Part shown: positions 50,654 to 61,031 of the stretch, in pieces
Layout: every line of letters begins with the position of its first letter
Position numbering within the stretch: the first letter of the stretch is position 1
NCBI RefSeq assembly: GCF_031846185.1
Contig: NZ_JAVRIF010000003.1
Span: forward strand, 310,001-374,000
DNA from: Thalassotalea_H castellviae
Lineage (GTDB): Bacteria; Pseudomonadota; Gammaproteobacteria; Enterobacterales; Alteromonadaceae
DNA: 64,000 bases
Direction: 5' to 3'
Made by a program: the position numbers and the translations under genes
Notes under the pieces: model-generated
Seen by the model: the letters and a program-made list of their open reading frames with translations, nothing else
Database searches by the model: none
Told to the model about the DNA's origin: nothing

Positions 50654-51388
50654 ATGAGTGATATTTTATTAGGTGTAAATGTAGATCATATAGCAACGTT
50701 ACGACAAGCCAGAGGCACCACTTACCCTGATCCAGTCCATGCTGCGTCTGTAGCAGAGCATGCTGGTGCAGACGGCATCACAATTCATTTACGCGAAGAT
50801 CGACGTCATATTCAAGACAGAGATGTTTACGTCATGAAAGAAACCTTACAAACACGGATGAATTTAGAGATGGCTGTTACGGATGAAATGCTTGCCATTG
50901 CTTGTGAAGTTAAGCCTGTTTTTTGTTGTTTGGTTCCTGAAAAACGTCAAGAACTCACTACAGAAGGGGGCTTAGATGTTGCAGGTCAACAAGCTAAAAT
51001 TAATCAAGCCGTTCATCAACTTGAACAAGCCGGTGTACAAACCAGTTTATTTATTGATGCCGATATAAAACAAATAGATGCTGCTGTTGCAAGTAAAGCA
51101 CCTTATATTGAAATTCATACCGGTCATTACGCAGATGCTGTTACTGAAACTGAACAACAACAAGCGTTAACGAGACTTATTGAAGGGATTGAATATGCCC
51201 ATCAGCAAGGTTTGAAAGTAAACGCTGGTCATGGACTAACCTATTTCAATGTTAAACCAATCGCGGCCATTCCTGAAATTATTGAACTTAATATTGGTCA
51301 TGCGATTATCGCTCGTGCTGCCATTGACGGTTTAGATAAAGCTGTCAGAGATATGAAACAGTTAATGTTAGAAGCTAGAAGAGCATAA
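50654..51388 (+). CDS. pdxJ: Pyridoxine 5'-phosphate synthase
   Basis: A 244-aa TIM-barrel enzyme joining 1-deoxyxylulose 5-phosphate with 3-amino-2-oxopropyl phosphate. Landmarks are 'LGVNVDHIATLRQARGT', 'GITIHLREDRRHIQDRDV' and 'VNAGHGLTYFNV'. The length equals that of E. coli PdxJ. It ends 4 bp before acpS. Confidence 0.96.
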   Translation: MSDILLGVNVDHIATLRQARGTTYPDPVHAASVAEHAGADGITIHLREDRRHIQDRDVYVMKETLQTRMNLEMAVTDEMLAIACEVKPVFCCLVPEKRQELTTEGGLDVAGQQAKINQAVHQLEQAGVQTSLFIDADIKQIDAAVASKAPYIEIHTGHYADAVTETEQQQALTRLIEGIEYAHQQGLKVNAGHGLTYFNVKPIAAIPEIIELNIGHAIIARAAIDGLDKAVRDMKQLMLEARRA

Positions 51389-51392
51389 CTGT

Positions 51393-51773
51393 ATGTCTGT
51401 TGTTGGTATTGGTAACGATATCGTACAAATTAAGCGCCTTGCTGCTATGAATGAGCAGGCGTTAGAGCGTTTGGCATTAAGAATATTAACGCCAAACGAA
51501 TATCGTTATTACAAAACCTTAAAGTTTCACATTTCTTATTTAGCCAAACGATGGGCAGGAAAAGAAGCCGCAGCGAAAGCCTTAGGTACTGGAATTGCGG
51601 AAGGTGTATCGTTTCAGCATTTCGAAATTGCATCACTGGCTAGTGGCCAACCGCAATTGATTTTAACTGAAGTTGCATTGAATAAAGCAAAATCACTTCA
51701 AGCAAATTCTTGGCATATTTCTTTATCTGATGAAAAAGACTATGCGACGGCTTTTGTTGTTTTATCAAAGTAA
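51393..51773 (+). CDS. acpS: Holo-[acyl-carrier-protein] synthase
   Basis: A 126-aa trimeric phosphopantetheinyl transferase. Metal-binding Asp and Glu are seen in 'GIGNDIVQIKRL' and 'RWAGKEAAAKALGTG'. It transfers 4'-phosphopantetheine to apo-ACP. It is the last gene of the conserved run. Confidence 0.94.
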   Translation: MSVVGIGNDIVQIKRLAAMNEQALERLALRILTPNEYRYYKTLKFHISYLAKRWAGKEAAAKALGTGIAEGVSFQHFEIASLASGQPQLILTEVALNKAKSLQANSWHISLSDEKDYATAFVVLSK

Positions 51774-51886
51774 ATTTCTTGATTTATCAAACACTCATCA
51801 ACCAGTAACTATTTTAACCTGCTAAAACCTAAAATTTAAACTATACTGAAATAAATTGTGTATAAAATTTATACGGGTAATGTGTT

Positions 51887-52132
51887 ATGCAGTCACAAAA
51901 ACTTCCTACCGTTGATCGAAGAAGTGAGGCTCCTGAGCAATCTGTTTGGTGGTCAAAGCTATCTTTAGCACAAAAATTTTCAGCCAGTAGTCTAGGTAAA
52001 TTTGGTTATGAATTAGCCTTTGTTAGAAATGAGAATGGTAAAAGTATTGCCGTTTTATTATGCAATGGAGGGGTGGCTGTTATTAGTGAAGATGGTGACA
52101 TTAATACTTCTCCAGATATTAAAATTCGATAA
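51887..52132 (+). CDS. Conserved hypothetical protein (81 aa)
   Basis: An 81-aa soluble protein with a basic disordered N-terminus and a beta-rich second half ('YELAFVRNENGKSIAVLLCNGGVAVISEDGDI'). I do not recognise a family. A GGGTAATGTGTT leader precedes the ATG. It stands alone between acpS and barA (convergent), so its expression is probably independent. Confidence 0.65.
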   Translation: MQSQKLPTVDRRSEAPEQSVWWSKLSLAQKFSASSLGKFGYELAFVRNENGKSIAVLLCNGGVAVISEDGDINTSPDIKIR

Positions 52133-52221
52133 TATAGTCATTGTAAATATTACTAGCTTTGACATTTTTTGATTTTTATTTAGTCAAGCTTAATCAGAGT
52201 CGTGAATACACCATTTTGGTT

Positions 52222-55095
52222 TTATGAATAATTTTTTTCTAATAATTTATCTATTTCAGCAAATGCTTCATCCGCTAAACTCGACACTCGTTCAATATGT
52301 TCAAACAGTTCAAAAAATTCAGGTTCTAAATCATCAATGCCACTACCGCTTTTCAGTTGGGTTTCTATTTGATGTACTATTTTCCCAAGATCAGGTACAC
52401 CAGTGTAACAGCATGCTCCATTAAGCTTATGTATAAACTCTTTTAATCGGTCAATATCTTGAGCCGTTAAAGCTTCTGATATGGTTAATTTTGTTTCCGG
52501 TAAGCTCTCTACTAAACCTTCAAGCATATCTCTTGCTAATTGTGGTTTTCTACCGGCTTTATTCATGGCATCTGGCCAGTTAATAACGGTTGAATGCTCA
52601 AATATTTGTACAATAGGATTTTGATTATCTTTAAGTTTGGCTGGTTTTAATGGTTTTTGTGATACCTCAAGTTCGTCAGCAAAGTTATTTTGAATATGGC
52701 TGACATTTGTAGTGTGACGGCCTAACAGGCGAATATCACAGTATTCATAAATAATATGGCGTAACATGCTTTCATCAATAGGTTTAGTCATGTAAGAGTT
52801 AAAGCCCTCTTTAAGCAGTTTGTCTTTTTCATCGCTTAGGGCATGAGCAGTCACGGCTATAATGGGAGTTCGATCATTGAAGGTTTGAGACTTTATATGT
52901 TTCAACGCGGAAATCCCATCCATGATTGGCATTTGAATATCCATAAAAATGATCGCGAAATTCTCATTCATACATAACTCTAGAGCTTCTTGACCATCTT
53001 TTGCGGTAACTACTTCACGTACTTGTTCTCGTAATAAAGCATTAATAAGTTTTAAGTTTGCTTCATTATCATCAACGGCAAGTACTTTAATATCTATTTT
53101 ATTTTCTAACACTTCAGTCAGTGAGTGAGCAAAATCAAAATGTTGAGGCGTTAGTGCTTTACAAAGTCTTTCCGGGGTTAATGGTTTACTTAAACAGCTA
53201 CTTGACCCCACAGCCATTAACGCTTCTTGTAAGTTAGGCGAATTACTATTGATGGCTAAATGAATGGATGGGATGTTCTCTTTGATAGAAACAATCAATT
53301 GCTTTAATTCATTTAAAGCCGTTGGGGTTATATCATGGGCAATTAATGCAAAGTCGAAGGTATTGCCTTTTGCTAAGGCATTACTAATTTCTTCGAGGCT
53401 GATCACCGGAAATACTTTCATATTCCAGCTTTCTAATATTTCACTGGTTGCTATTCTGCTATGAGTGTGTGGTTCAAAATATAGAATAGTTTTGTTTGCC
53501 AATGACGCAGGGTATAAAAAAGCATCATCTGGAATAGGATTAATTTCACATTGAAAGGTAAACCAAAAGGTTGAGCCATTTTTTTCATCACTGATAAAAT
53601 TAATTTCTCCCTTCATTTCTTTTACGAGCCGTTGTGAAATCACTAACCCTAGGCCTGTACCACCATATAAACGTGTCACGCTTTGATCTGCTTGCCCAAA
53701 AGCTTCAAATATAGACGCTTGTTGAGAGGTATTCATACCAATCCCGGTATCATTGACCGTTACTTTTAACGTGGCTTTATTTTCATCAACATCGGCTTTA
53801 TCGATATCAATATTAACACAACCTTTATCGGTAAATTTAATTGCGTTGCTCGCTAAATTAATGATGACTTGTTTAATGCGCATAGCATCGCCAATTAACG
53901 AATCAGGTATTTGCGGTGCAATTCTTAAAGAAAGTTCTATATTCTTTTTATGCGCACCAGGCGCTAATAATGTAATGGTTTCTTCTACCGTTTCTCGCAT
54001 TGAAAAAGGAATTTTTTCAATGACCATTTTACCTGCATCTAGCTTTGAAAAATCAAGAATATCATTGATGATTGCTAATAAATTCGCGGCAGAACGTTCA
54101 ATCGTTTGTAAATAATCGCGTTGGGTATCTGATAATGGGGTTTTTAACACTTGTCGAGTAAAACCGATCACGCCATTTAACGGCGTTCTTAATTCATGAC
54201 TCATGTTCGCTAGAAACTCAGATTTTACTTTATTGGCTTCTTGCGCCTTTCGCTTGGCAATATCTAACTCAACGTTTTGAATTTCAAATTGCTCAAGGCT
54301 TTCTCTTAAATCAATGGTGGCTTGATCGATACTTTGTTGCATCTCATCATGATAATCTCCTAAAGATTCCGCCATGGCATTCACACCATTTTTAAGAAAA
54401 TTTAATTCACCAATTAGTTGGCCAGTAACACGGCTTTCCAGCTTACCTTCTCGTATGCGGTCAACCGCTTGCACCATAGAAGTAATAGGGCGTGTAAAGC
54501 TTTTAATAAGTCTTGTTGAGAAAAAGGCACTGATCAAAACGCCAAATAACGCTATTGCATAAGCCATCATGATCTGACTTTGCTGAGCAAGTTTGATGTG
54601 ATTCTTATTGATTTGCATGGCAATGTAACCAACGATAACTTGAGCCGATGAAGTAGTAGAGATCACTTCATCATCACTTTTTTCATCAATAATGGGAGTG
54701 CGAAAAATAATGTAATCGTCCGTAAATACAGAAGAAGTGGTTAACGGAATTTGTTCGCCAGCATCAATACGCATCAGTTCAGTATCACCATTGTAGGCAC
54801 TAGCAACAAGTACCTGATTATCTTTCGAAAAAATGGTTATACTTTTAATAATCGAAGATTGGGTACGATGGGTAAAACCCACTAAATGTCTTAATTTTTC
54901 TCTGTCAGTATTAATAACGGCTTCTGTGGTTGCTATCGCTAGAGGTTCAATAATACTTCGAGCACGATCACTTAGGTGGGTATTAAGCTCAACATAACGG
55001 CTATAAGAAAAATAACTAGCAATACTAAAACCAATGATAGTAGTCGGTACTATTGTTAGTAAAATAACCCAGTCTTTTAGGCTTAATTTATACAT
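52222..55095 (-). CDS. barA: Hybrid sensor histidine kinase BarA (GacS)
   Basis: A 957-aa hybrid kinase of the BarA-UvrY system that controls CsrA-binding small RNAs. From the N-terminus: two membrane helices (about residues 10-30 and 175-195) around a periplasmic sensor region, HAMP, HisKA ('ANMSHELRTPLNGVIGFT'), HATPase ('NDTGIGMN', 'GGTGLGLVISQRLV'), a degenerate receiver, an active receiver ('IIFMDIQMPIMDG') and a C-terminal HPt ('IHKLNGACCYTGV'). It is divergent from rlmD, a conserved arrangement. Confidence 0.93.
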   Translation of the reverse strand: MYKLSLKDWVILLTIVPTTIIGFSIASYFSYSRYVELNTHLSDRARSIIEPLAIATTEAVINTDREKLRHLVGFTHRTQSSIIKSITIFSKDNQVLVASAYNGDTELMRIDAGEQIPLTTSSVFTDDYIIFRTPIIDEKSDDEVISTTSSAQVIVGYIAMQINKNHIKLAQQSQIMMAYAIALFGVLISAFFSTRLIKSFTRPITSMVQAVDRIREGKLESRVTGQLIGELNFLKNGVNAMAESLGDYHDEMQQSIDQATIDLRESLEQFEIQNVELDIAKRKAQEANKVKSEFLANMSHELRTPLNGVIGFTRQVLKTPLSDTQRDYLQTIERSAANLLAIINDILDFSKLDAGKMVIEKIPFSMRETVEETITLLAPGAHKKNIELSLRIAPQIPDSLIGDAMRIKQVIINLASNAIKFTDKGCVNIDIDKADVDENKATLKVTVNDTGIGMNTSQQASIFEAFGQADQSVTRLYGGTGLGLVISQRLVKEMKGEINFISDEKNGSTFWFTFQCEINPIPDDAFLYPASLANKTILYFEPHTHSRIATSEILESWNMKVFPVISLEEISNALAKGNTFDFALIAHDITPTALNELKQLIVSIKENIPSIHLAINSNSPNLQEALMAVGSSSCLSKPLTPERLCKALTPQHFDFAHSLTEVLENKIDIKVLAVDDNEANLKLINALLREQVREVVTAKDGQEALELCMNENFAIIFMDIQMPIMDGISALKHIKSQTFNDRTPIIAVTAHALSDEKDKLLKEGFNSYMTKPIDESMLRHIIYEYCDIRLLGRHTTNVSHIQNNFADELEVSQKPLKPAKLKDNQNPIVQIFEHSTVINWPDAMNKAGRKPQLARDMLEGLVESLPETKLTISEALTAQDIDRLKEFIHKLNGACCYTGVPDLGKIVHQIETQLKSGSGIDDLEPEFFELFEHIERVSSLADEAFAEIDKLLEKNYS

Positions 55096-55207
55096 TTAAT
55101 GTGAGACTCTTAATGCCAAGATTTCGTGAAGATTTTTAGTATAATTGGCATTATAATGGCACATCAGCAAGTAAATTTATAGCGCTTAACAATAGGTCTC
55201 AATTTTT

Positions 55208-56563
55208 GTGGCAAATTTCTTTAAAGTAACCCCGAAAACCCAAAAACTGGGTCAACAATGCACCGTAAATATTTCTCGTTTAGATGCTAATGGATGTGGA
55301 GTTGCTCACTATCAACAAAAAAACATTTTTATTGATGGCGCATTGCCTTCAGAAACCGTGGTGGCTAAAGTCATTGAACAAAAAAGTAAATACTATCGCG
55401 GTAAGCTGGTTGAAATAGTCACAGCGGCAGAACATCGGGTAAAACCGAGATGTCAGCACTTTGCTCGTTGTGGTGGTTGCGATATACAGCATTTGGCATC
55501 TGAAGAGCAATTGTCATTTAAACAGCAAAAAATTACCGAACTCTTTGCCCGAAATGAAGTTATTCAAGGGAGGCAGTCAAACAATCAATCGTTGAAAATA
55601 AAGCGTGAACTGCCATGGCAGACACCGATAACCGATCAAGAATGGCATTATCGCCGTAAAGCTCGTATTGGTGTGCAATATAATAAAAAAGGCCAAGCAA
55701 CTATTGGTTTTAGACAAAAGGCCAGTAATCAATTAGTGGCGATTAAAACATGCCCTGTGTTAGTTGAGCCATTCGATTCGCTATTTTATTCACTAAATGT
55801 ACTTATTGCAGCCGTATCAGGTAAAAACCCCATTGGACATATTGAAATCATTGCTTCTAATGTTAATACGTTGATAATTAGACAATTAGTAAAAATGTCA
55901 GTACAAGATCGAGCGCTTTGGTTGGTCTTTGCTCAACAACATCAATGCCAAATTATGGTGGATGATGGGCAGTCAATTTTACCGCTAACCACTTGTGAAG
56001 AATTAAGTTATCAAATTGATACTGATATCAACATCACATTTAATCCGGATAATTTTATTCAGGTAAACCATCAAATAAACACTAAAATGGTTGCTATGGC
56101 CATGGCATGGTTAGCCTTAACACCGCAAGATACTGTCCTTGATTTATTTTGTGGGTTAGGCAATTTTAGTTTACCACTGGCGAAAAGAGTTAACAGGGTT
56201 GTAGGTGTCGAAGGTGTTGATGAAATGGTTGTGCAAGCACAACAAAACGCTCAAGCAAATCAATTAACGAATTGTCAATTTTATCAAGCAGATCTCAATA
56301 ATGATTGGCAGTCTTACCCTTGGAAAAATGAAACCTATACCAAAGTGTTGATCGATCCTGCCCGTGCTGGCGCTTATAAAGCGATAGCTCAACTGGTAAA
56401 ATTAAAAATACCGCAGTTGTTGTATGTAAGTTGTGATCCCGCAACGTTAGCAAAAGATAGTCAACTTTTATTAAGCCAAGGCTATAAAATTGAAAAAATT
56501 TCTTTAATCGATATGTTTTCACACACAAAGCATATTGAGACTATGGTATTGTTTGTTCGTTAA
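55208..56563 (+). CDS. rlmD: 23S rRNA (uracil-1939-C5)-methyltransferase
   Basis: A 451-aa protein with GTG start. It has an N-terminal TRAM domain ('NISRLDANGCGVAHYQQKNIF'), the [4Fe-4S] Cys cluster 'CQHFARCGGCDIQHL', the SAM-binding 'VLDLFCGLGNFSLPLA', and the catalytic Cys in 'LLYVSCDPATLAKD'. It lies between barA and relA, as in E. coli. Confidence 0.94.
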   Translation: MANFFKVTPKTQKLGQQCTVNISRLDANGCGVAHYQQKNIFIDGALPSETVVAKVIEQKSKYYRGKLVEIVTAAEHRVKPRCQHFARCGGCDIQHLASEEQLSFKQQKITELFARNEVIQGRQSNNQSLKIKRELPWQTPITDQEWHYRRKARIGVQYNKKGQATIGFRQKASNQLVAIKTCPVLVEPFDSLFYSLNVLIAAVSGKNPIGHIEIIASNVNTLIIRQLVKMSVQDRALWLVFAQQHQCQIMVDDGQSILPLTTCEELSYQIDTDINITFNPDNFIQVNHQINTKMVAMAMAWLALTPQDTVLDLFCGLGNFSLPLAKRVNRVVGVEGVDEMVVQAQQNAQANQLTNCQFYQADLNNDWQSYPWKNETYTKVLIDPARAGAYKAIAQLVKLKIPQLLYVSCDPATLAKDSQLLLSQGYKIEKISLIDMFSHTKHIETMVLFVR

Positions 56564-56605
56564 CTTTTTCTTTATTTCTACAATAGTAAAAACACAGGAT
56601 GTCGC

Positions 56606-58801
56606 ATGGTTTCGGTTCGAAAATCTCATCAAATGACCCAAACAAGTTTTGAGCAATGGTTATTATCACTTGAAATCAGCAAAGAGAAATGTCAAATACT
56701 AGAAAACATCTGGTCTGAAAATAAAGTTCATCATGAAATAGATGAGCAATGTCAGACAAAATCGCTAGAAATGGTTGAAATTCTTGCAAGCCTTAACCTC
56801 GATAAAGACTCGTTAGCTGCCGCTTTTTTGATCCCATTAATTGAATATGACTACATCTCGTTAACTGATGTAGAAGAGCAATATTCCGATTCTGTTTTTC
56901 TATTATGCAAAGGCGTTGCACAAATGGAGGCAATTAAAGCTTTACGACAAAGTCAGTCAAATAAAGTCTCTGTAAATCAGGTAGATAACATTCGTAAAAT
57001 GTTACTTGCTATGGTTGAAGATGTGCGTGCTGTGGTGATTAAATTAGCTGAACGTTTATGTCAATTACGACTTGTAAAAAATACCGATGAAGAGTCCCGC
57101 GTTATTGTCGCCAAAGAAACCGCTAATATTTACGCACCATTAGCGAATAGATTAGGTATTGGCCAGTTAAAGTGGGAATTAGAAGATATCTCATTCCGTT
57201 ATTTACATCCAAGTGTTTACAAAAAAATAGCCAAATTATTGGATGAAAAACGTTTAGATCGTGAACAGTACATGGTTGATTTTGTGAGTAATCTGTCTCA
57301 GCAATTAGCGGATTTAAATATTCAGGGGGAAGTCTATGGTCGCCCTAAACATATTTATAGTATCTGGAAAAAAATGCAGCAAAAATCACTGGATTTTGAG
57401 CAATTATATGACGTGAGAGCGGTTCGTATCGTTGTTGAAAAACTACAAGACTGTTATGGCGCATTAGGAATTGTTCATACTAATTGGCAGCATTTACCGA
57501 AAGAGTTTGATGATTATGTTGCCACACCAAAACCTAACGGTTATCAGTCGATACATACAGTGGTTTTGGGACCAGAAGGTAAATCTGTTGAAGTACAAAT
57601 TAGAACGAAGCAAATGCATGATGATGCCGAATTAGGTGTCGCGGCACATTGGCGATATAAAGAAGGCTCGGCGCACGGAAAAACCAGCGGTTTTGATGAA
57701 AAAGTCAGTTGGCTTCGTAAAATTTTACAATGGCAAGAAGATGTTACTGAAAGTGGCGAACTTATTGAAGAGCTTCGCAGCCAAGTGTTTGAAGACCGAA
57801 TTTATGTGTTTACACCCAATGGTGATGTTGTTGACTTACCTAATGGATCAACGCCACTGGATTTTGCCTACTACATTCACTCAAATGTTGGCCATTGTTG
57901 TATTGGCGCTAAAGTATTTGGTCGGATAGTACCTTTTACGTATCGCCTTAAAACCGGTGATAAAATTGAAATATTAACCAGTAAAACGCCTAATCCAAGT
58001 CGTGATTGGTTAAACCCTAATTTACATTATATTCATGCGCCTAGAGCACGAGCAAAAGTGCAACACTTTTTTAAACTTCAAGATCGAGATAAACATCTTG
58101 CGCAAGGCAAAGACTTACTCGAACAAGAGTTATTGAAGCATGATTTAATGCAGGTTGATTTATTGTCAACCAGTAAACGTTTCAATATTAAAACCGTCGA
58201 TGATTTATATGTAGCCATTGGCTCTGGTCATGCGCGATTGCAGCAAGTGGTTAATCATCTTCTTTTAGAAAATGAAAAGTCTCAACCTCCTGTTGAGTTA
58301 GATCCACAAAGTTTAGTCAAGCCACAGTACCATCAAGCTAAAAGCGCCGTTGATGCAAATGGTATAACGGTTTCAGGAGTCGGGAATTTACTCACGCATA
58401 TGGCAAAATGTTGTCATCCGGTACCGGGTGATGAAATTATGGGCTTTATTACCCAAGGACGTGGGATCTCAGTTCATCAAGCAGATTGTGAACAATTAGC
58501 TAATTCACTTACACAACAGCCAGAGCGTGAGATTGAAGTGCAATGGGGGGAAAACCCAACACAACATTATCAAGTGACGGTGAAGCTTGTTTGCGTAGAT
58601 AGACAAGGGTTAGTGAGAGACATCTCGACGATTATCGCCAATGAAAGGGTAAGCATTATGGGGATGGAAAGTCGTTCAGATCATAGTAACCAAACTGTTA
58701 TTATGTCGTTAACCATAGAAATAGCGAATAATGAAATGCTCACCCGCTTGATCAGTAAGCTATTACAACTTGACGATATTATTGAAGCGAAACGATTATA
58801 G
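56606..58801 (+). CDS. relA: (p)ppGpp synthetase I (RelA)
   Basis: A 731-aa RelA/SpoT homologue. The N-terminal hydrolase-like domain lacks a recognisable intact HD pair, as is usual for RelA. The synthetase region holds 'YDVRAVRIVVEKLQDCYG' and 'ATPKPNGYQSIHTVVLG'. TGS ('IYVFTPNGDVVDLPNGSTPLDFAY'), the CC/zinc region ('MAKCCHPVPGDEIMGFI') and an ACT domain follow. It makes ppGpp on stalled ribosomes. Confidence 0.96.
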   Translation: MVSVRKSHQMTQTSFEQWLLSLEISKEKCQILENIWSENKVHHEIDEQCQTKSLEMVEILASLNLDKDSLAAAFLIPLIEYDYISLTDVEEQYSDSVFLLCKGVAQMEAIKALRQSQSNKVSVNQVDNIRKMLLAMVEDVRAVVIKLAERLCQLRLVKNTDEESRVIVAKETANIYAPLANRLGIGQLKWELEDISFRYLHPSVYKKIAKLLDEKRLDREQYMVDFVSNLSQQLADLNIQGEVYGRPKHIYSIWKKMQQKSLDFEQLYDVRAVRIVVEKLQDCYGALGIVHTNWQHLPKEFDDYVATPKPNGYQSIHTVVLGPEGKSVEVQIRTKQMHDDAELGVAAHWRYKEGSAHGKTSGFDEKVSWLRKILQWQEDVTESGELIEELRSQVFEDRIYVFTPNGDVVDLPNGSTPLDFAYYIHSNVGHCCIGAKVFGRIVPFTYRLKTGDKIEILTSKTPNPSRDWLNPNLHYIHAPRARAKVQHFFKLQDRDKHLAQGKDLLEQELLKHDLMQVDLLSTSKRFNIKTVDDLYVAIGSGHARLQQVVNHLLLENEKSQPPVELDPQSLVKPQYHQAKSAVDANGITVSGVGNLLTHMAKCCHPVPGDEIMGFITQGRGISVHQADCEQLANSLTQQPEREIEVQWGENPTQHYQVTVKLVCVDRQGLVRDISTIIANERVSIMGMESRSDHSNQTVIMSLTIEIANNEMLTRLISKLLQLDDIIEAKRL

Positions 58802-58838
58802 CTATTTGAATATCATCAGTGAATGAGAAAATTTTTAC

Positions 58839-59648
58839 ATGTTAAATGACAAACCTTCCATCGAAAAACTTCGCTGGATCATGGCCGAACTTCGTGATCC
58901 TGAAACTGGTTGTCCATGGGACCTTAAACAAACTTTTGCCACTATTGTTCCTCATACGATTGAAGAAGCTTATGAAGTAGCTGATGCTGTGACAGAGGCG
59001 GTTGAACAGAATGATTTTAGTGAATTAGAAAAAGAGTTAGGTGACTTACTCTTTCAAGTGATTTTTTATAGCCAATTGGGTAATGAACAAAAAAAGTTTG
59101 ATTTCGACAGTGTATTAGCGGCAATTTGTGAAAAGTTAATCCGTCGTCATCCTCATGTTTTTGCGAATGAGCAGTTAACTACTGAGGATGAAATAAAACA
59201 AAATTGGGAGAATGAAAAAGCTAAAGAGCGTCAGAGCCGAAATCAAAATGCTAACATCAGTATTTTAGCTGACATTCCTAAAAATTTACCGGCGCTTTCG
59301 CAAGCGGCTAAAATTCAAAAACGTTGCTCTCATGTCGGTTTTGACTGGCATGATATTCACGATGTTTTCGCTAAAATAGAAGAAGAAGTGAATGAAGTTA
59401 AAGAAGAGCTTGTTGGTGATCAGCAAGGCTTAGCAGAAGAATTAGGCGACTTAATGTTTGCGGTAGTGAATTTGTGTCGGCATGCAAAACAAGATCCCGA
59501 ACACTTGTTAAGAAAAGCAAATCAAAAATTCACTAAGCGCTTTCATGGTGTGGAAAGACAAGTGGCAAACTCAGGTAAAACGTTCGAACAGCATCAACTT
59601 GCTACATTGGAACAATTTTGGCAAAACGTAAAAAAATCAGAAAAATAA
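58839..59648 (+). CDS. mazG: Nucleoside triphosphate pyrophosphohydrolase MazG
   Basis: A 269-aa protein with two MazG domains. The first carries 'MAELRDPETGCPWDLKQTF' and the metal-binding EExxE-type 'HTIEEAYEVADAV', 'ELEKELGDLLFQVIFYS'; the second 'EEVNEVKEELVGDQQGLAEELGDLMF'. It can hydrolyse (p)ppGpp and other NTPs. It follows relA by 37 bp. Confidence 0.94.
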   Translation: MLNDKPSIEKLRWIMAELRDPETGCPWDLKQTFATIVPHTIEEAYEVADAVTEAVEQNDFSELEKELGDLLFQVIFYSQLGNEQKKFDFDSVLAAICEKLIRRHPHVFANEQLTTEDEIKQNWENEKAKERQSRNQNANISILADIPKNLPALSQAAKIQKRCSHVGFDWHDIHDVFAKIEEEVNEVKEELVGDQQGLAEELGDLMFAVVNLCRHAKQDPEHLLRKANQKFTKRFHGVERQVANSGKTFEQHQLATLEQFWQNVKKSEK

Positions 59649-59778
59649 TTATCTAGGATATATAAAAGATCACACAATGGTGTTTTATAGAGAGCGTCTT
59701 GCTATGGTTAGACCAGTTGACAACCACTTACAGTCGTAGTTAGATGGGTAACATCAGCGACTATCAAACGAGTTTTTT

Positions 59779-60969
59779 GTGATCCATTCTTTATTTATCT
59801 TTATTCGTCGATATGTCAATCGACTTATTAACATCCCATTGCCACAACTCATCAGTGGACCAGAGGAATTAGGTCAAGCGGCTAAAATATTAAAAGATGT
59901 AAACAGAAACAATACCTTTATTGTTACTGATAGCACTCTTGTTAGTTTAGGGATCGTGAAAAAATTGACTGATTATCTAGATAAAGCTCAGCTACATTAT
60001 GTGGTTTTTGAAGAGGTAACTCCTGATCCAACTATTGCGGTAATTGAACATGGGGTCAATTTATATCAGCAAAATCAATGTGACAGTGTGATTGTTCTCG
60101 GTGGTGGTTCTGTCATTGATTGTGGTAAAGCAATAGCCGCTTCGGTGGTTAAAAATAAAAATATTCAAAGGTTATCGGGATTATTTAAGGTGCGTAAAAA
60201 ACTACCGCCATTTATTGCTATTCCAACTACTGCAGGTACTGGCTCCGAAGCGACCTTAGTTGCCGTGATAACAGACCCGAGTAAAAAACAAAAATTTACT
60301 GTGATAGATCCATGCTTGGTTCCTCATTACGCGATTATCGATCCGCTATTGATGGTTGGCTTACCGGCAAAGATTACGGCTGAAACCGGTATCGACGCGT
60401 TAACACATGCCGTTGAATCATATATTGGTTTACATGGGACGACGCAAACTAAATCATACAGTTTAGAGGCGATACAACGCATTTTTACCTATCTGCCCCA
60501 AGCGTATCAACAAGGTGGAAACTTAACCGCTCGAGCAGAAATGTCATTGGCAAGTTATTATGCTGGCGTAGCATTTACTCGCACTTCCATTGGTTATGTG
60601 CATGCTATTGCGCATCAGTTAGGCGGTTTTTATCATATACCTCATGGCTTAGCTAACGCGGTATTATTACCTCATGTGTTAAGTTTTTCATGTGAAAAAG
60701 CGTATCAACAATATGCACAGATAGCTTATCATTTAGGGATAGCTAAACAGCATGAAAATGAAACCGAAGCTGCTCAATTGTTTATTCAAGCGGTTAAAAC
60801 ATTAAATAATACCTTGAATATTCAAAAGACATTTTCTGAACTTAAAAAGCAAGATATTCCATTATTAGCCAAGCGTGCGATTAAAGAAGCATATTGTGAA
60901 TATCCTGTCCCTAAGCAAATGACTACCACTGAATGTGAACAAATATTATTTAAGTTATTAGACGAATAA
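59779..60969 (+). CDS. Iron-containing alcohol dehydrogenase
   Basis: A 396-aa group III Fe-dependent dehydrogenase with a GTG start (exact start uncertain). It has the NAD motif 'VIVLGGGSVIDCGKAIAA', 'IPTTAGTGSEATLVAVIT' and the iron site 'GIDALTHAVESYIG' plus 'HAIAHQLGGFYHIPHGLANA'. The substrate cannot be told from sequence; YqhD/YiaY-like alcohols or aldehydes are possible. It converges with the YebC-family gene over a shared terminator. Confidence 0.88.
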   Translation: MIHSLFIFIRRYVNRLINIPLPQLISGPEELGQAAKILKDVNRNNTFIVTDSTLVSLGIVKKLTDYLDKAQLHYVVFEEVTPDPTIAVIEHGVNLYQQNQCDSVIVLGGGSVIDCGKAIAASVVKNKNIQRLSGLFKVRKKLPPFIAIPTTAGTGSEATLVAVITDPSKKQKFTVIDPCLVPHYAIIDPLLMVGLPAKITAETGIDALTHAVESYIGLHGTTQTKSYSLEAIQRIFTYLPQAYQQGGNLTARAEMSLASYYAGVAFTRTSIGYVHAIAHQLGGFYHIPHGLANAVLLPHVLSFSCEKAYQQYAQIAYHLGIAKQHENETEAAQLFIQAVKTLNNTLNIQKTFSELKKQDIPLLAKRAIKEAYCEYPVPKQMTTTECEQILFKLLDE

Positions 60970-60970
60970 A

Positions 60971-60996
60971 AAAAGCACCGTAAAGGTGCTTTTAAA
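60971..60996. terminator. Bidirectional terminator between the alcohol dehydrogenase and YebC-family genes
   Basis: AAAAGCACC pairs with GGTGCTTTT around a GTAAA loop, with A/T runs on both sides. Confidence 0.8.
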
Positions 60997-61031
60997 AACG
61001 TCATTTTATGACTCAAAAAATAATAATTGTT

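Noticed and set aside
57636..57929. A 97-aa plus-strand frame inside relA
   Set aside because: It is an alternative-frame shadow of the relA synthetase/TGS region.
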